Shown: positions 26,995-36,425 of the stretch, piece by piece
Position numbering within the stretch: position 1 is the stretch's first letter
Layout of the letters: the number at the start of each line of letters is the position of its first letter
Assembly (NCBI GenBank): GCA_036270095.1
Contig: DATBDE010000104.1
Span: 1 to 64,000 of the forward strand
Direction of reading: 5' to 3'
Source of the DNA: DATBDE01 sp036270095
Lineage (GTDB): Bacteria; Actinomycetota; Thermoleophilia; Solirubrobacterales; Solirubrobacteraceae
Length of the DNA stretch: 64,000 nt
The notes under the pieces: model-generated
The model's input: only the letters and a program-made list of their open reading frames with translations
Databases searched by the model: none
What the model was told of the DNA's origin: nothing
Translations under genes and position numbers: made by a program

Positions 26995-29475
26995 ATGACT
27001 GCTCCTCTTTACAACCTCGGCCACTTTTGTGTCCGCCACAAATTCATCGTCATCGCCGTCTGGCTCGTCGCCTTCATCGCGCTCGCGGCTGTCTCGGTGA
27101 CGCTCGGGCAGAACACCAGCGACAATCTCACCCTCCCGGGCACCGACAGTCAGAAGGCCACCGACCTGCTCGACAAGAAGTTCCCCGAGCAGGCCAACGG
27201 CACCGTCCCGGTCGTCTTCGTCGCGCCGAACGGCCACAAGCTCGACGAGTCCACCTACGAGGACGCGATCAAGCAGGTCAACGACGACTACAAGAACGAC
27301 AAGCACGCGGTCGACAGCGCCGTCAGCCCCTTCGACTCCGACGGCGCCGACCAGCTGTCGAAGGACAAGACCGTCGGCTACATCTCGCTCACGCTGAAGC
27401 AGAGCCCGAGCGAGATGGACGAGAAGGCCGCGCAGGACATCCTCGACGTCGCCAACCCGGGCAAGACGCACGGCATGCAGGTCTCGGTCGGCGCCTACGT
27501 CGGGCAGAAGCTGTCCAAGCCCTCGACCCACCTCTCCGAGGTCGTGGGGCTCGCGGCCGCGGTCATCATCCTCCTCTTCACCTTCGGGACCTTCGTGGCC
27601 ATGGGGATGCCGATCCTCACGGCGATCATCGCGCTGGTCTCCGGCCTGAGCGTCATCGGCATCCTCGGCCAGGTCGTGCAGGTGCCGACGACGGCGCCTG
27701 CCCTCGCGACCATGATCGGCCTGGGCGTGGGCATCGACTACGGCCTGTTCATCGTCACCCGGCACCGATACCAGCTGCAGCACGACAGGATGGAGATCGG
27801 CGAGTCGATAGCCCGCGCCAACGCGACCTCGGGCGGCGCCGTGGTCTTCGCGGGCGGCACGGTGATCATCGCGCTCGTGTCGTTGCTCGTGGCCGGCATC
27901 CCGCTGGTGACGACGCTGGGGTACACCGCGGGCATCGTCGTGCTCATCGCGGTGCTGGCCGCGACGACGCTGCTGCCGGCCGTGCTGGCGTTGCTCGGCC
28001 CGAGAATCAACGCGCTGAAGATCCCCGGGCTCAAGCACGAGCACGACGCCAAGCCCCACGGCTGGCGCCGGTGGGCCATGTTCGTGGCCCGGCACCCGTG
28101 GCCGTCGATGGGCGTGGCGCTGGTCATCCTCATCGTGCTCGCGCTCCCGATCCGCAACCTCCACCTGGGCCAGACCGACAACGGCGCGCTGCCCAAGGAC
28201 ACGCAGACGCGGATGTCCTACGACGCGATCTGCCGCGGCTTCGCCTGCGGGCAGAACGGGCCCATGCTCGTCGCCGTCTCCCTGAGCAAGCCGGCCCAGA
28301 ACGACCAGAAGCAGCTCGACGACGTCGAGCAGCAGCAGAAGGACGAGCAGAAGAAGCAGCAGGACCAGGCCCAGAAGGACATCCAGGACGAGACCCAGCA
28401 GCTCGTGGCCCAGGGCGAGTCCCAGCAGCAGGCCCAGCAGCAGGCCACCGACGACGTCAACAAGCAGCAGAAGCAGGAGAACGAGAAGAACCAGAGCCAG
28501 ACGGACCAGACCAAGCAGCAGGAGGACTTCCTCAAGACCACGGCGTCCGACCCGCGCCTCCAGGACCTGCGCACCGACATGCAGAAGACGTCCGGCGTCA
28601 AGTCGGTCACGCAGCCCCTGGTCAACGACAGCGGCGACGCCGCCGTCTACACCGTCATCTCGGACTACGCGCCCTCGTCGACCAAAACCGAGGACGTCGT
28701 CAACGACCTGCGCGACAACACGATCCCCAAGGCCACCAAGGGCCAGGACATGACCGCCGACGTGGGCGGCCAGACGGCCGGCTACATCGATCTCGCGAAG
28801 CAGATCAGCGACAAGCTCCCCCTGACCATCGCCGTGGTGCTGGCGCTGTCGTTCCTGCTCCTGCTCCTGGCCTTCCGGTCGGTGCTCGTGCCGCTGAAGG
28901 CCGTGACCATGAACCTGCTCTCGATCGCGGCCGCGTTCGGCGTCGTGACCTACGTGTTCGGCCATCACTGGTCGGCCACGCTGGTCGGGCTGGAGACGAC
29001 CGTGCCGATCGTCTCCTTCGTGCCGCTGATGATGTTCGCGATCCTGTTCGGGCTCTCGATGGACTACGAGGTCTTCCTCATGAGCCACGTGCGCGAGGCC
29101 TACCAGGAGACCGACGACCCACACGAGGCCGTGGTCGACGGCCTGGCCACGACCGGCCGCGTCATCACCTCCGCGGCGCTGATCATGGTGTCGGTGTTCT
29201 GCGCCTTCCTCCTCAGCGGTGACCCGAACATCAAGCAGTTCGGCCTCGGGATGGCAGCGGCGGTGGCGGTCGACGCCACGATCGTCCGGTGCCTGCTCGT
29301 GCCCGCGATCATGACCCTGCTCGGTCGTGCCGGGTGGTGGATGCCGCGCTGGCTCGACAAGGCCACGCCGAAGCTCTCGATCGAGGGCGAGGAGTGGTTC
29401 AAGGAGCGTGACCGCAAACTCGCGGCCGAGAAGGCCAAGCAGAAGGAGCCTCCGCCGGAGAAGGTCCCCGCCTAG
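26995..29475 (+). CDS. MMPL-family RND exporter with Gln-rich insertion
   Basis: An 826-aa inner-membrane transporter of the MmpL/RND superfamily, which exports lipids, siderophores or drugs. TM1 is at about residues 17-37. The proton-relay region appears as IGLGVGIDYGLFIVTRHR (TM4) and LFGLSMDYEVFLMSHVRE (TM10). The second periplasmic domain (about residues 435-512) has a run dominated by Gln, Lys, Asp and Glu, predicted as a long coiled coil. The divergent TetR probably controls expression. A decayed GH15 gene begins directly after its stop. Confidence 0.93.
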   Translation: MTAPLYNLGHFCVRHKFIVIAVWLVAFIALAAVSVTLGQNTSDNLTLPGTDSQKATDLLDKKFPEQANGTVPVVFVAPNGHKLDESTYEDAIKQVNDDYKNDKHAVDSAVSPFDSDGADQLSKDKTVGYISLTLKQSPSEMDEKAAQDILDVANPGKTHGMQVSVGAYVGQKLSKPSTHLSEVVGLAAAVIILLFTFGTFVAMGMPILTAIIALVSGLSVIGILGQVVQVPTTAPALATMIGLGVGIDYGLFIVTRHRYQLQHDRMEIGESIARANATSGGAVVFAGGTVIIALVSLLVAGIPLVTTLGYTAGIVVLIAVLAATTLLPAVLALLGPRINALKIPGLKHEHDAKPHGWRRWAMFVARHPWPSMGVALVILIVLALPIRNLHLGQTDNGALPKDTQTRMSYDAICRGFACGQNGPMLVAVSLSKPAQNDQKQLDDVEQQQKDEQKKQQDQAQKDIQDETQQLVAQGESQQQAQQQATDDVNKQQKQENEKNQSQTDQTKQQEDFLKTTASDPRLQDLRTDMQKTSGVKSVTQPLVNDSGDAAVYTVISDYAPSSTKTEDVVNDLRDNTIPKATKGQDMTADVGGQTAGYIDLAKQISDKLPLTIAVVLALSFLLLLLAFRSVLVPLKAVTMNLLSIAAAFGVVTYVFGHHWSATLVGLETTVPIVSFVPLMMFAILFGLSMDYEVFLMSHVREAYQETDDPHEAVVDGLATTGRVITSAALIMVSVFCAFLLSGDPNIKQFGLGMAAAVAVDATIVRCLLVPAIMTLLGRAGWWMPRWLDKATPKLSIEGEEWFKERDRKLAAEKAKQKEPPPEKVPA

Positions 29476-30706
29476 GTGCGGATCGAGGATTACGCCCTCC
29501 TGGGCGACCTCGAAACCGCAGCGCTGGTGGGGCGGGACGGGTCGGTCGACTGGCTGTGCCTGCCCCGCTTCGACCCCGGCGCCTGCTTCGCCGCCCTCCT
29601 CGGAGACCATGGCCACGGCCGCTGGCGCCTTGCCCCGGGCGCCGGCGGCCCGGCCGTGCGGCGGCGCTACCGCCCGGGGACACTGATCCTCGAGCAGGAA
29701 TGGGACACGCCCGAGGCCACCGTGCGCGTGACCGACGCGATGCCCCCGCACGACGAGGCCGCCAACCTCGTCCACGTCGTCGAGGGCCTCAGCGGCCGGG
29801 TGCCCATGCGCATGGACCTGGCCATCCGGCTGGACTACGGCGCCGCGGTGCCGTGGGTGACGCGCACGGCGGACGGGCTGTCGGCCATGGCAGGGCCCGA
29901 CGCCCTGCGCCTGCGCACGCCGGCCGACATCCACGGCGAGGGCATGAGCACGGTGGCCGAGTTCGCCGCCGAGGCCGGCGACCGCGTGCCGTTCACGCTC
30001 GACTGGCATCCCTCCCACCGCCCGGCCCCGGAGCCGGTCCTCGCCTTCCACGCCCTCGGTCTACGGCGAGATGCTCGACCTCGCCTGGCTCGGCGTCTCC
30101 TCGCGGCGCCAGGTCCAGCCCATCGCCTGCAAGCGGCAGGTCGCGATGATCGAGTACCTCGAGGAGGCTGCGCGCCTGCCCGACAAGGGGATCTGGGAGG
30201 TGCGTGGCCCGCGCCGTCACTCGTGCACTCCCAGGTCATGGCCTGGGTCGCGTTCGACCGGGCCGTGAAGTATCGCCGGCAGCGCCGAGCTCGAGGCCCC
30301 ACGCGAGCGCTGGCAGCGCATCCGCGACGAGCTGCACAGCGAGATCTGCTCGCAGGGCTTCGACGCCGAGCGCAACACGTTCACGCAGTCCTACGGCTCG
30401 CGCGCGCTCGACGCCTCGCTGCTGATCATCCCCACCACCGGCTTCCTGCCCCCCGATGACCCCCGCGTGGTCGGCACCATCGAGGCGGTGCAGCGCGAGC
30501 TACTGCAGGGCGGCTTCGTGTACCGCTACTCGACCGGTGACGCAGAGGGCGCGGTCGACGGCCTGCCGGGCAAGGAGGGCGCGTTCCTGCCCTGCTCGTT
30601 CTGGCTCTGCGTCGCACTCGAGGCGATCGGCCGCCACGACGAGGCGGTGGCCCTGTTCGAGCGGCTGCTCGGCGTGGGCAACGACCTCGGGCTGTTCGCC
30701 TCGCCG
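29476..30706 (+). pseudogene. GH15 glucoamylase/trehalase-like gene, decayed
   Basis: Similarity begins at GTG 29476 (IEDYALLGDLETAALVGRDG, SVDWLCLPRFDPGACFAALL) directly after the MMPL stop. The frame then breaks. At ~30056 it jumps to VYGEMLDLAWLG in the next frame, with the central catalytic part lost. A base is missing near 30220 (DKGIWEVRGPRRH to HSQVMAWVAFDRAVK). Another shift near 30271 leads to IAGSAELEAPRERWQRIRDE and onward. It stops at NDLGLF around 30700, so the 3' end with the second catalytic Glu is also gone. Intact homologues have about 600 aa; only about 400 aa of sequence remain. Confidence 0.85.
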
Positions 30707-30709
30707 TCA

Positions 30710-32857
30710 TCACGACGGCGCACCGGCTGTCCGGGCTGCCAGCGCCGAAGGGCCACGCACCGGCGGCGCCGGCTTGACCAGGTGCGCGAGGGTGTCGACC
30801 GCAGTGACCATGCGGTCGGTCTCCAGGGCGATGGGCGCGTTCGCCGGTTCGGCCGCGGCCAGGGCGTCGTGCTCGGCCCGCAGCGGCGGCAAGGGCGGCG
30901 CGCCGTGGCCGTCGCGCTCGGCCGCCTCGAGCGCGGCCAGCGCGCCGTCGAGCTCGCGGGCCAACGTCCCCACCTCGGGGTGCGCCGTGCGCGCCTGCTC
31001 GTCCTCCAGCACCGCCTCGAGCGCGAGCGTGCCGTCGGCCAGACGGCGGAGGCTGGCCAGCACGTCGAGCGCGGTGTCGATGTCTCCGCGGTGCTTCGCA
31101 GGCTCGGCCTGCGCGCGCTGCACCGACGCCTCGGCCTCGGTGCGGGCGCGGCGCCCGGCCAGACGCACCTCGTGCAGGGCGTCGGGGTCGTAGGTCGCCG
31201 GGTCCACCCACGCCCCCAGCACTCCGGCGAGGTACTTCCGGTCGGCGGCGATCAGATCGGCCAGCCGCGCGGACACGCGCTCCCCCTCCCACGTCGGGAA
31301 GATCAGGTAGGCGATCAGGGTCAGCGCGCCGCCGATGAGCGTGTCGAGCACGCGGTCGGTCACTGCGGTCCACTCGGCGACGCCGTCGAAGGCGACGAAG
31401 AACACGATCAGGGCCGTCATCGACGTCGTGAACAGCAGGTAGTTCGCGAGGATGAACGTGTAGATGCCGGCGGCGAAGATGCCCACGAGCACGATCAGGG
31501 TCCAATAGCCGGGGTTGAGCAGGGCCGTGATCGCCGTGGCCAGGATGACGCCCACGGCCGTCCCCAGGTAGCGCTGCACCCCGCGGCTGAACGTGCCGCC
31601 GAAGTCGGGCTTGAGCACGAAGGCGACGGTCACCGGCACCCAGTACCCGCGCGGTAGGTCGGCGATCCGGTACAGCGCCGTGGCCGCCGCCAGTGTGGCC
31701 CCGAGGCGCACGCCGTGGCGGAACGCCGTCGAGCCCAGCGACAGGTTGGCGTGCAGGATGGCCAGCGCGTTGTGCGCGCCCAGCGCCCGCCGGCGCGGAC
31801 GGGCGTGGCGTAGGCGCGAGCCGATCTCGCGGCCCTTCGTCCAGCCCGTGGCGGCGTCAACGGCCGCGCGCAGCTGCGCCCGCAGCGCCTCCAGCCGCGG
31901 GCCCGCCTGCTCGCCCGGGCCGCCCGTGGCCTCGATCGTGGTGGTGGCCTCGCCCAGCCGGCGGCGCATTGCTTCGACCTGCTCGTCGCACGGCGGCCCG
32001 CCGGCCAGCTCGCCCGCGATGGCACGCAGGGCCTCGGCGGTCGCCGCGAGCGCATCGCCCAGCGCCGCGCCCGCCTGCGGTGGGAGGTCGGGCTGAGCGT
32101 GGACGAGCGCGATCACCTCCGGGTAGGCGCGGTCGGCCTCGAGGACGAGGGTCCGGAACGCCTCCACCGCGGGGAAGTTGCTGAGCGAGCGCCCCTCGGC
32201 GTCGTCGAGCAGGGCCTTGGCCGCGTCGAGCCGCTTGAGCAGCTTGGGGACCTCGGCGTCGGTGCTCGCGCCGGCCGCCATCGCATCGACGAAGGTGGCC
32301 AGGGCACGGTAGGCGTTGGCCGTCGCCCCGCGCTCGGGCCGGAACGGACGCAGCGGCCAGATGGCCAGCGCCAGCCCGGTCTGGGCGAGCGCCCCGACCG
32401 CGGACCAGCCCGCGCGCACGAGCGCGTCGTCGATACCGCCCGGGAAGTAGGCGGAGAGCAGCAGCCCCAGCGCGGCCGTCACGCCGAGGAACGCCGGGGC
32501 CATGCCCAGACACACCATCAGCCCGGCGCCGAACCCCCAGACGCCCATGAGCACGATGGTCAGCCAGTCGCTGTCCCCGATGAGCGCCCCGATCAACGTC
32601 GAGACGGCGAGCAGCGCGGTCCCGGTGAGCATCACCCGCGCGCGCGAGGCGTAGGACGCGCCGAGGTCGACGAAGCCGATCAGCAGCGCCGCGCCCGCCA
32701 TCAGCACGCCGGCCGCGATCTCGTCCGTCAGCACGCCGATGAGCAGCAGGACGACGACGCCGACCGCATTGCGCACCCCCCGCGCGAGCTGGAGCTGCGA
32801 GCGGTCGAGCCGGACGACCAGCCGCATGATGCGCCGCTCCCCGACGTCGACGGCCAT
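30710..32857 (-). CDS. FUSC-family aromatic acid exporter-like protein
   Basis: A 715-aa membrane protein with two hydrophobic blocks (about residues 25-170 and 390-520), each of five to six TM segments, separated by a long soluble helical region. PRGYWVPVTVAFVLKPDFGGTFSRG is the FUSC/AaeB-like second-block hallmark (key residues YW-P-T-KPD). The family exports p-hydroxybenzoate-like acids. The C-terminal ~150 residues are helical and charged. It lies immediately beyond the truncated GH15 gene and 9 bp downstream of the UDP-glucose pyrophosphorylase gene. Confidence 0.85.
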   Translation of the reverse strand: MAVDVGERRIMRLVVRLDRSQLQLARGVRNAVGVVVLLLIGVLTDEIAAGVLMAGAALLIGFVDLGASYASRARVMLTGTALLAVSTLIGALIGDSDWLTIVLMGVWGFGAGLMVCLGMAPAFLGVTAALGLLLSAYFPGGIDDALVRAGWSAVGALAQTGLALAIWPLRPFRPERGATANAYRALATFVDAMAAGASTDAEVPKLLKRLDAAKALLDDAEGRSLSNFPAVEAFRTLVLEADRAYPEVIALVHAQPDLPPQAGAALGDALAATAEALRAIAGELAGGPPCDEQVEAMRRRLGEATTTIEATGGPGEQAGPRLEALRAQLRAAVDAATGWTKGREIGSRLRHARPRRRALGAHNALAILHANLSLGSTAFRHGVRLGATLAAATALYRIADLPRGYWVPVTVAFVLKPDFGGTFSRGVQRYLGTAVGVILATAITALLNPGYWTLIVLVGIFAAGIYTFILANYLLFTTSMTALIVFFVAFDGVAEWTAVTDRVLDTLIGGALTLIAYLIFPTWEGERVSARLADLIAADRKYLAGVLGAWVDPATYDPDALHEVRLAGRRARTEAEASVQRAQAEPAKHRGDIDTALDVLASLRRLADGTLALEAVLEDEQARTAHPEVGTLARELDGALAALEAAERDGHGAPPLPPLRAEHDALAAAEPANAPIALETDRMVTAVDTLAHLVKPAPPVRGPSALAARTAGAPS

Positions 32858-32866
32858 GGCGCGAGG

Positions 32867-34189
32867 CTATCCGGATTCGAGCTCGGTCTCGCCCTCGACG
32901 GCCACGTCGGGGCCGAAGGTCACGTCGCCGCGCACGACGAACCGGCTCGCCCGGACCAGCGACGGCGGGCCGGCCGGGAAGCGCGCGTCGAAGTCGCGCA
33001 GCAGCTTGTAGTGGTCGGGGTCGAGATCGACGAAGATCGAGCCCGGCTCGCGCCCGTCGGCGGGCACGACGTGCACGTCCTCGGTGAGCGTGTAGAAGTC
33101 GGACCGGAGCACGAGCAGGTCGTTCGTGGTCTTGACCGGCGCGAAACGCGTGCGCGAGACCTCGATCGCCTCCGCGCCCTCGAACACTTCGATCGCCGCC
33201 CCCATCGCGGTCTCGAGCTGGAACACCTCGGGCGAGGACTCGTCGGAGGGGTCGACCGTCTTGCGGTTGACGATCACGGGCAGGCCGAGCACGCCCGAGC
33301 GCTCGCGCAGCACCCGATCCAGCGCGACGAGGTTGACCCACAGGTTGTTCGTGTTGCCGTAGCGGTGGCGGCCGACGTCCTGCAGCGCCTCGCGGTCCTC
33401 TTCCGGCGTCTGCGCCGTCTCCCGCAGCACGAATCGGCCGTCCTCGCGCCGCCGGGCCAGATGGCCGCCCTTGCGATCGGCCTTCGTGCGCGGCACGACC
33501 TCCATCAGGAACGGCGCCCCCGAGTCCAGGAACGCCGCCGCCAGCTTCGGGTCGAGCACGGCGCCGAGGTTGTCCGAGTTGGACACGAACGCCGCCTCGT
33601 AGCCGCCGTCGAGCAGCGACCGCAGCATGCCCGAGGCCTGCAGCGCCACGTAGATGTCGCCGTGGCCGGGCGGCGCCCACTCGAGCTCGGGGTCGGCCGG
33701 CCACTCCGCCGGAACGAGGTCGTCGACCAGGAGCTTCGGCTCCTTGTTCTGCAGGAGCTCCCGCACGTCGGCGTCCGGGTAGCGCTCGCGCAGGAAGCGC
33801 TTCGTGTCCTCGCTGGTCGCGAACGAGTTCATGAGCGCCAGCGGCACGCCGAGCTGCTGGGTCTGGCGCACGACGATGTCCAAGAACGTGAGGCCGTCCT
33901 TGACCTCGAGCAGCGACTTGGCCCGGGTCATGCCCATGCTCGTACCCAGGCCGCCGTTGAGCTTGATCATCACCGTTCTGCCCAGCGCCTCCTTGCCGCC
34001 GTCGGGCGGATCGGGCAGGTCGTCCGCGCGCGGGAGGTCGGCGACCGGCTCGATATCGGCCTCGGGCAGCATCCCGGTCGCGCCCGCCTCGAGCTCGCGG
34101 TAGTAGTGCGCGAAGACGTCGATGGCGGCGTCGGCCACGCCGTCGGCGCGCATCTTCTCGCTCGCCGCCCGCAGGCCCTCCTCGCTCAT
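32867..34189 (-). CDS. UTP-glucose-1-phosphate uridylyltransferase, UDPGP (eukaryote-like) family
   Basis: A 440-aa nucleotidyltransferase that would make UDP-glucose. The nucleotide loop is VMIKLNGGLGTSMGMTRAKS, and PPGHGDIYVAL, NSDNLGAV and KTTNDLLVLRSDFY follow in the order of the UGP2-type family. This family differs from the usual bacterial GalU. Its product can feed TreT or cell-wall glycosylation. ATG 34189 overlaps the stop of the upstream methyltransferase gene (ATGA). Confidence 0.9.
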   Translation of the reverse strand: MSEEGLRAASEKMRADGVADAAIDVFAHYYRELEAGATGMLPEADIEPVADLPRADDLPDPPDGGKEALGRTVMIKLNGGLGTSMGMTRAKSLLEVKDGLTFLDIVVRQTQQLGVPLALMNSFATSEDTKRFLRERYPDADVRELLQNKEPKLLVDDLVPAEWPADPELEWAPPGHGDIYVALQASGMLRSLLDGGYEAAFVSNSDNLGAVLDPKLAAAFLDSGAPFLMEVVPRTKADRKGGHLARRREDGRFVLRETAQTPEEDREALQDVGRHRYGNTNNLWVNLVALDRVLRERSGVLGLPVIVNRKTVDPSDESSPEVFQLETAMGAAIEVFEGAEAIEVSRTRFAPVKTTNDLLVLRSDFYTLTEDVHVVPADGREPGSIFVDLDPDHYKLLRDFDARFPAGPPSLVRASRFVVRGDVTFGPDVAVEGETELESG

Positions 34190-34815
34190 CGCGGCACCGC
34201 CACGCCGACGACGTGCGGGTTGGCCGGGTTGGCCGCGGCGCCGACGTCGACGCGCCGCACGCGTTCGAGCGTGAAGCCGGCCTGCTCGAGCGCGGCCAGC
34301 GTGTCGCGGGCGGTGTGGCAGCCGCCGATCAGCCACGGCCACACGCCGGCGCCGTCCAGCACCTGCTGCACGCGCGCCTTGCGCGGTCGGCTGGAACGGA
34401 CGTGCTCGAGGAAGCGCAGCTCGCCGCCGGGGCGGAGCACGCGCCGCAGCTCGGCGATCGCGTGGTCGGGTTCGGGCACCGAGCAGAGCACCAGGCTGGC
34501 CACCGCGACGTCGAAGCTGTCGTCCTCGAGCGGAAGGGGATGGGCGACGCCGTCGCGCACGGTCACCCGCACCGGGGCCGAGCGCGCCGCCGCCTCCGCC
34601 TTCTCGCGCAGGTAGGGCTCGGGCTCGAGCGCGACGACCTCGTCCACGGTCGCCGGGTAGCGGGCGAAGTTCATGCCGTTGCCGGCGCCGACCTCCAGCA
34701 CCCGGCCGGAAACTCCGGCGAGCATCTCGTCGCGGTACGGGCCGACCTCCTGCTCCATGCCCTGGCTGAAGCGATCGAAGAAGCGGGCGAAGATCGGGTG
34801 CCGCACGGCGGCCAT
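34186..34815 (-). CDS. Class I SAM-dependent methyltransferase
   Basis: A 209-aa methyltransferase with motif I VLEVGAGNGMNFARYP, the acidic residue after strand 2 in VVALEPEPYLREKA, and VLRPGGELRFLEHVR. The GMNF and EHVRS patterns resemble the METTL7/phospholipid methyltransferase-like group. The substrate is unknown. It is coupled to the UDPGP gene by a 4-bp overlap. Confidence 0.88.
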   Translation of the reverse strand: MAAVRHPIFARFFDRFSQGMEQEVGPYRDEMLAGVSGRVLEVGAGNGMNFARYPATVDEVVALEPEPYLREKAEAAARSAPVRVTVRDGVAHPLPLEDDSFDVAVASLVLCSVPEPDHAIAELRRVLRPGGELRFLEHVRSSRPRKARVQQVLDGAGVWPWLIGGCHTARDTLAALEQAGFTLERVRRVDVGAAANPANPHVVGVAVPR

Positions 34816-34882
34816 GCCCGCACGCTAGCGGCCCCTCGGCCACACCGCCTCGCCCCGCGCAGCGTTGTATCCTCAACAGGAA

Positions 34883-34941
34883 GCGGACCAGGCAGTCCGG
34901 GTTTTGCTAGTGTGCGCCTAAGCGGACCAGTTAGTCCGCTT
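34883..34941. promoter_or_regulatory. Tandem TetR operators upstream of MFS-tetR operon
   Basis: Operator 1 is GCGGAC-N6-GTCCGG (34883-34900, one mismatch) and operator 2 is AGCGGAC-N6-GTCCGCT (34921-34940, perfect, extending to AT-flanked 34920/34941). They share GCGGACCAG and AGTCCG and are 39 bp apart. They lie just upstream of the MFS gene whose operon ends in tetR, so autoregulation by that TetR is likely. Confidence 0.8.
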
Positions 34942-34967
34942 ACTGCGACCCCGGAGGACTGCCCGCT

Positions 34968-36425
34968 TTGACCGCCATCGCCGCCACCCCCGCACCGCGC
35001 GCCGTCAGCAGCCGCTGGCTCGTGCTCGTCATCGTCTGCCTGGCCCAGTTCATGGTCGTGCTCGACGCGACGATCGTGAACGTCGCCCTGCCCTCGATCC
35101 AGCGTGTCCTGGGCTTCTCCACCACCGACTTGCAGTGGGTGGTCAACGCGTACACGCTCGTCTTCGGCGGCTTCCTGCTGCTGGGCGGGCGCGCGGCCGA
35201 CCTGCTCGGCCGCAAGCGGCTGTTCGTGATCGGCGCGGCGCTGTTCTCGTTCGCGTCGCTGATCAACGGCATCGCGTGGTCGCCGGGCATGCTCATCGCC
35301 GGCCGCGCCCTACAGGGCCTGGGCGGCGCGCTCATCTCGCCCGCGGCGCTGGCCATCATCACCACCACGTTCCCGGACCGCCAGGAGCGCACCCGCGCGC
35401 TGGGCATCTGGAGCGCCATCGCCGCCGGCGGCGGCGCGGCGGGCCTCCTGCTGGGCGGCATCCTGACCGACGTGCTCTCGTGGGAGTGGGTGTTCCTGGT
35501 CAACCTGCCGGTCGGCCTCATCGCGCTGGCGCTCGCGCTCCGCTACGTTCCCGAGTCCCGCGGCAAGGTGTCGCAGCGCGGCTTCGACCTGGCCGGTGCG
35601 GTCTCGGTCACCGCCGGCCTGGTCGTGCTCGTCTACGCCATCGTCCAGGCGCAGGCCTGGGGCTGGGGCTCGGGCCGCACGCTCGGGCTGGTCGCGGTCG
35701 CGCTCGTGCTGTTGACCGTGTTCTTCCTCATCGAGCGCCGCAGCCGCGCGCCGCTGATGCGCCTGAGCATCTTCAAGGTCCGCTCGCTGGCCACCGCCGA
35801 CCTCGTGCTCCTGCTCGTGGCCTCGGGCCTGTTCGCGATGTTCTTCTTCGCCTCGCTGTACGTGCAGGACGTGCTCGGCTACAGCCCGCTCAAGGCCGGC
35901 TTGGCCTTCCTGCCCGTCACCGCCGGCATCGCCATCGGCGCCGGCGTCGCCCAGCAGCTCATCCGGCGCATGGGGGTGCGCTGGGTGACGCTCCTCGGGC
36001 TGACGATGGCCACGATCGGCATGGTCCTGCTCACGCAGCTGCCCGTCGAAGGCTCCTACGCGACCGACCTGCTGCCAGGGCTGTCGATCCTGTCGGTCGG
36101 CATGGGCCTGGTCTTCGTGCCGATCACGCTGCTGGCCACCTCGGGCGTACAAGCCGAGGACCAGGGCCTGGCCTCGGGCCTGTTCAACACCGCCCAGCAG
36201 GTCGGCGGCTCGCTCGGCCTGGCCGTGCTCTCATCGCTGGCGGCGACGCGCACCGCCGACGTGATCGGCGAGGTGGGCAAGGCCCAGGCCCAGGTCGACG
36301 GCTTCCACGTCGCGTTCTGGGGCGCGTCCATCCTGCTCGCCGCCGGCGTGGTGGTCTTCGTGGCCATGCTGCGGCGGCGCCACGTGGCCGGCGTCGACGT
36401 CGACGCGGCGCCGGCTCCGGCATGA
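34968..36425 (+). CDS. MFS drug exporter, DHA2 type
   Basis: A 485-aa 14-TM exporter. Marks are VVLDATIVNVALPSIQRVLG, LQWVVNAYTLVFGGF, motif A GGRAADLLGRKRLF and FNTAQQVGGSLGLAVLSSLA late in the protein. It is closely similar to the exporter at 3352. TTG 34968 follows GGAGG by 10 bp. It is the first gene of an operon with tetR, behind two palindromic operators. Confidence 0.92.
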   Translation: MTAIAATPAPRAVSSRWLVLVIVCLAQFMVVLDATIVNVALPSIQRVLGFSTTDLQWVVNAYTLVFGGFLLLGGRAADLLGRKRLFVIGAALFSFASLINGIAWSPGMLIAGRALQGLGGALISPAALAIITTTFPDRQERTRALGIWSAIAAGGGAAGLLLGGILTDVLSWEWVFLVNLPVGLIALALALRYVPESRGKVSQRGFDLAGAVSVTAGLVVLVYAIVQAQAWGWGSGRTLGLVAVALVLLTVFFLIERRSRAPLMRLSIFKVRSLATADLVLLLVASGLFAMFFFASLYVQDVLGYSPLKAGLAFLPVTAGIAIGAGVAQQLIRRMGVRWVTLLGLTMATIGMVLLTQLPVEGSYATDLLPGLSILSVGMGLVFVPITLLATSGVQAEDQGLASGLFNTAQQVGGSLGLAVLSSLAATRTADVIGEVGKAQAQVDGFHVAFWGASILLAAGVVVFVAMLRRRHVAGVDVDAAPAPA

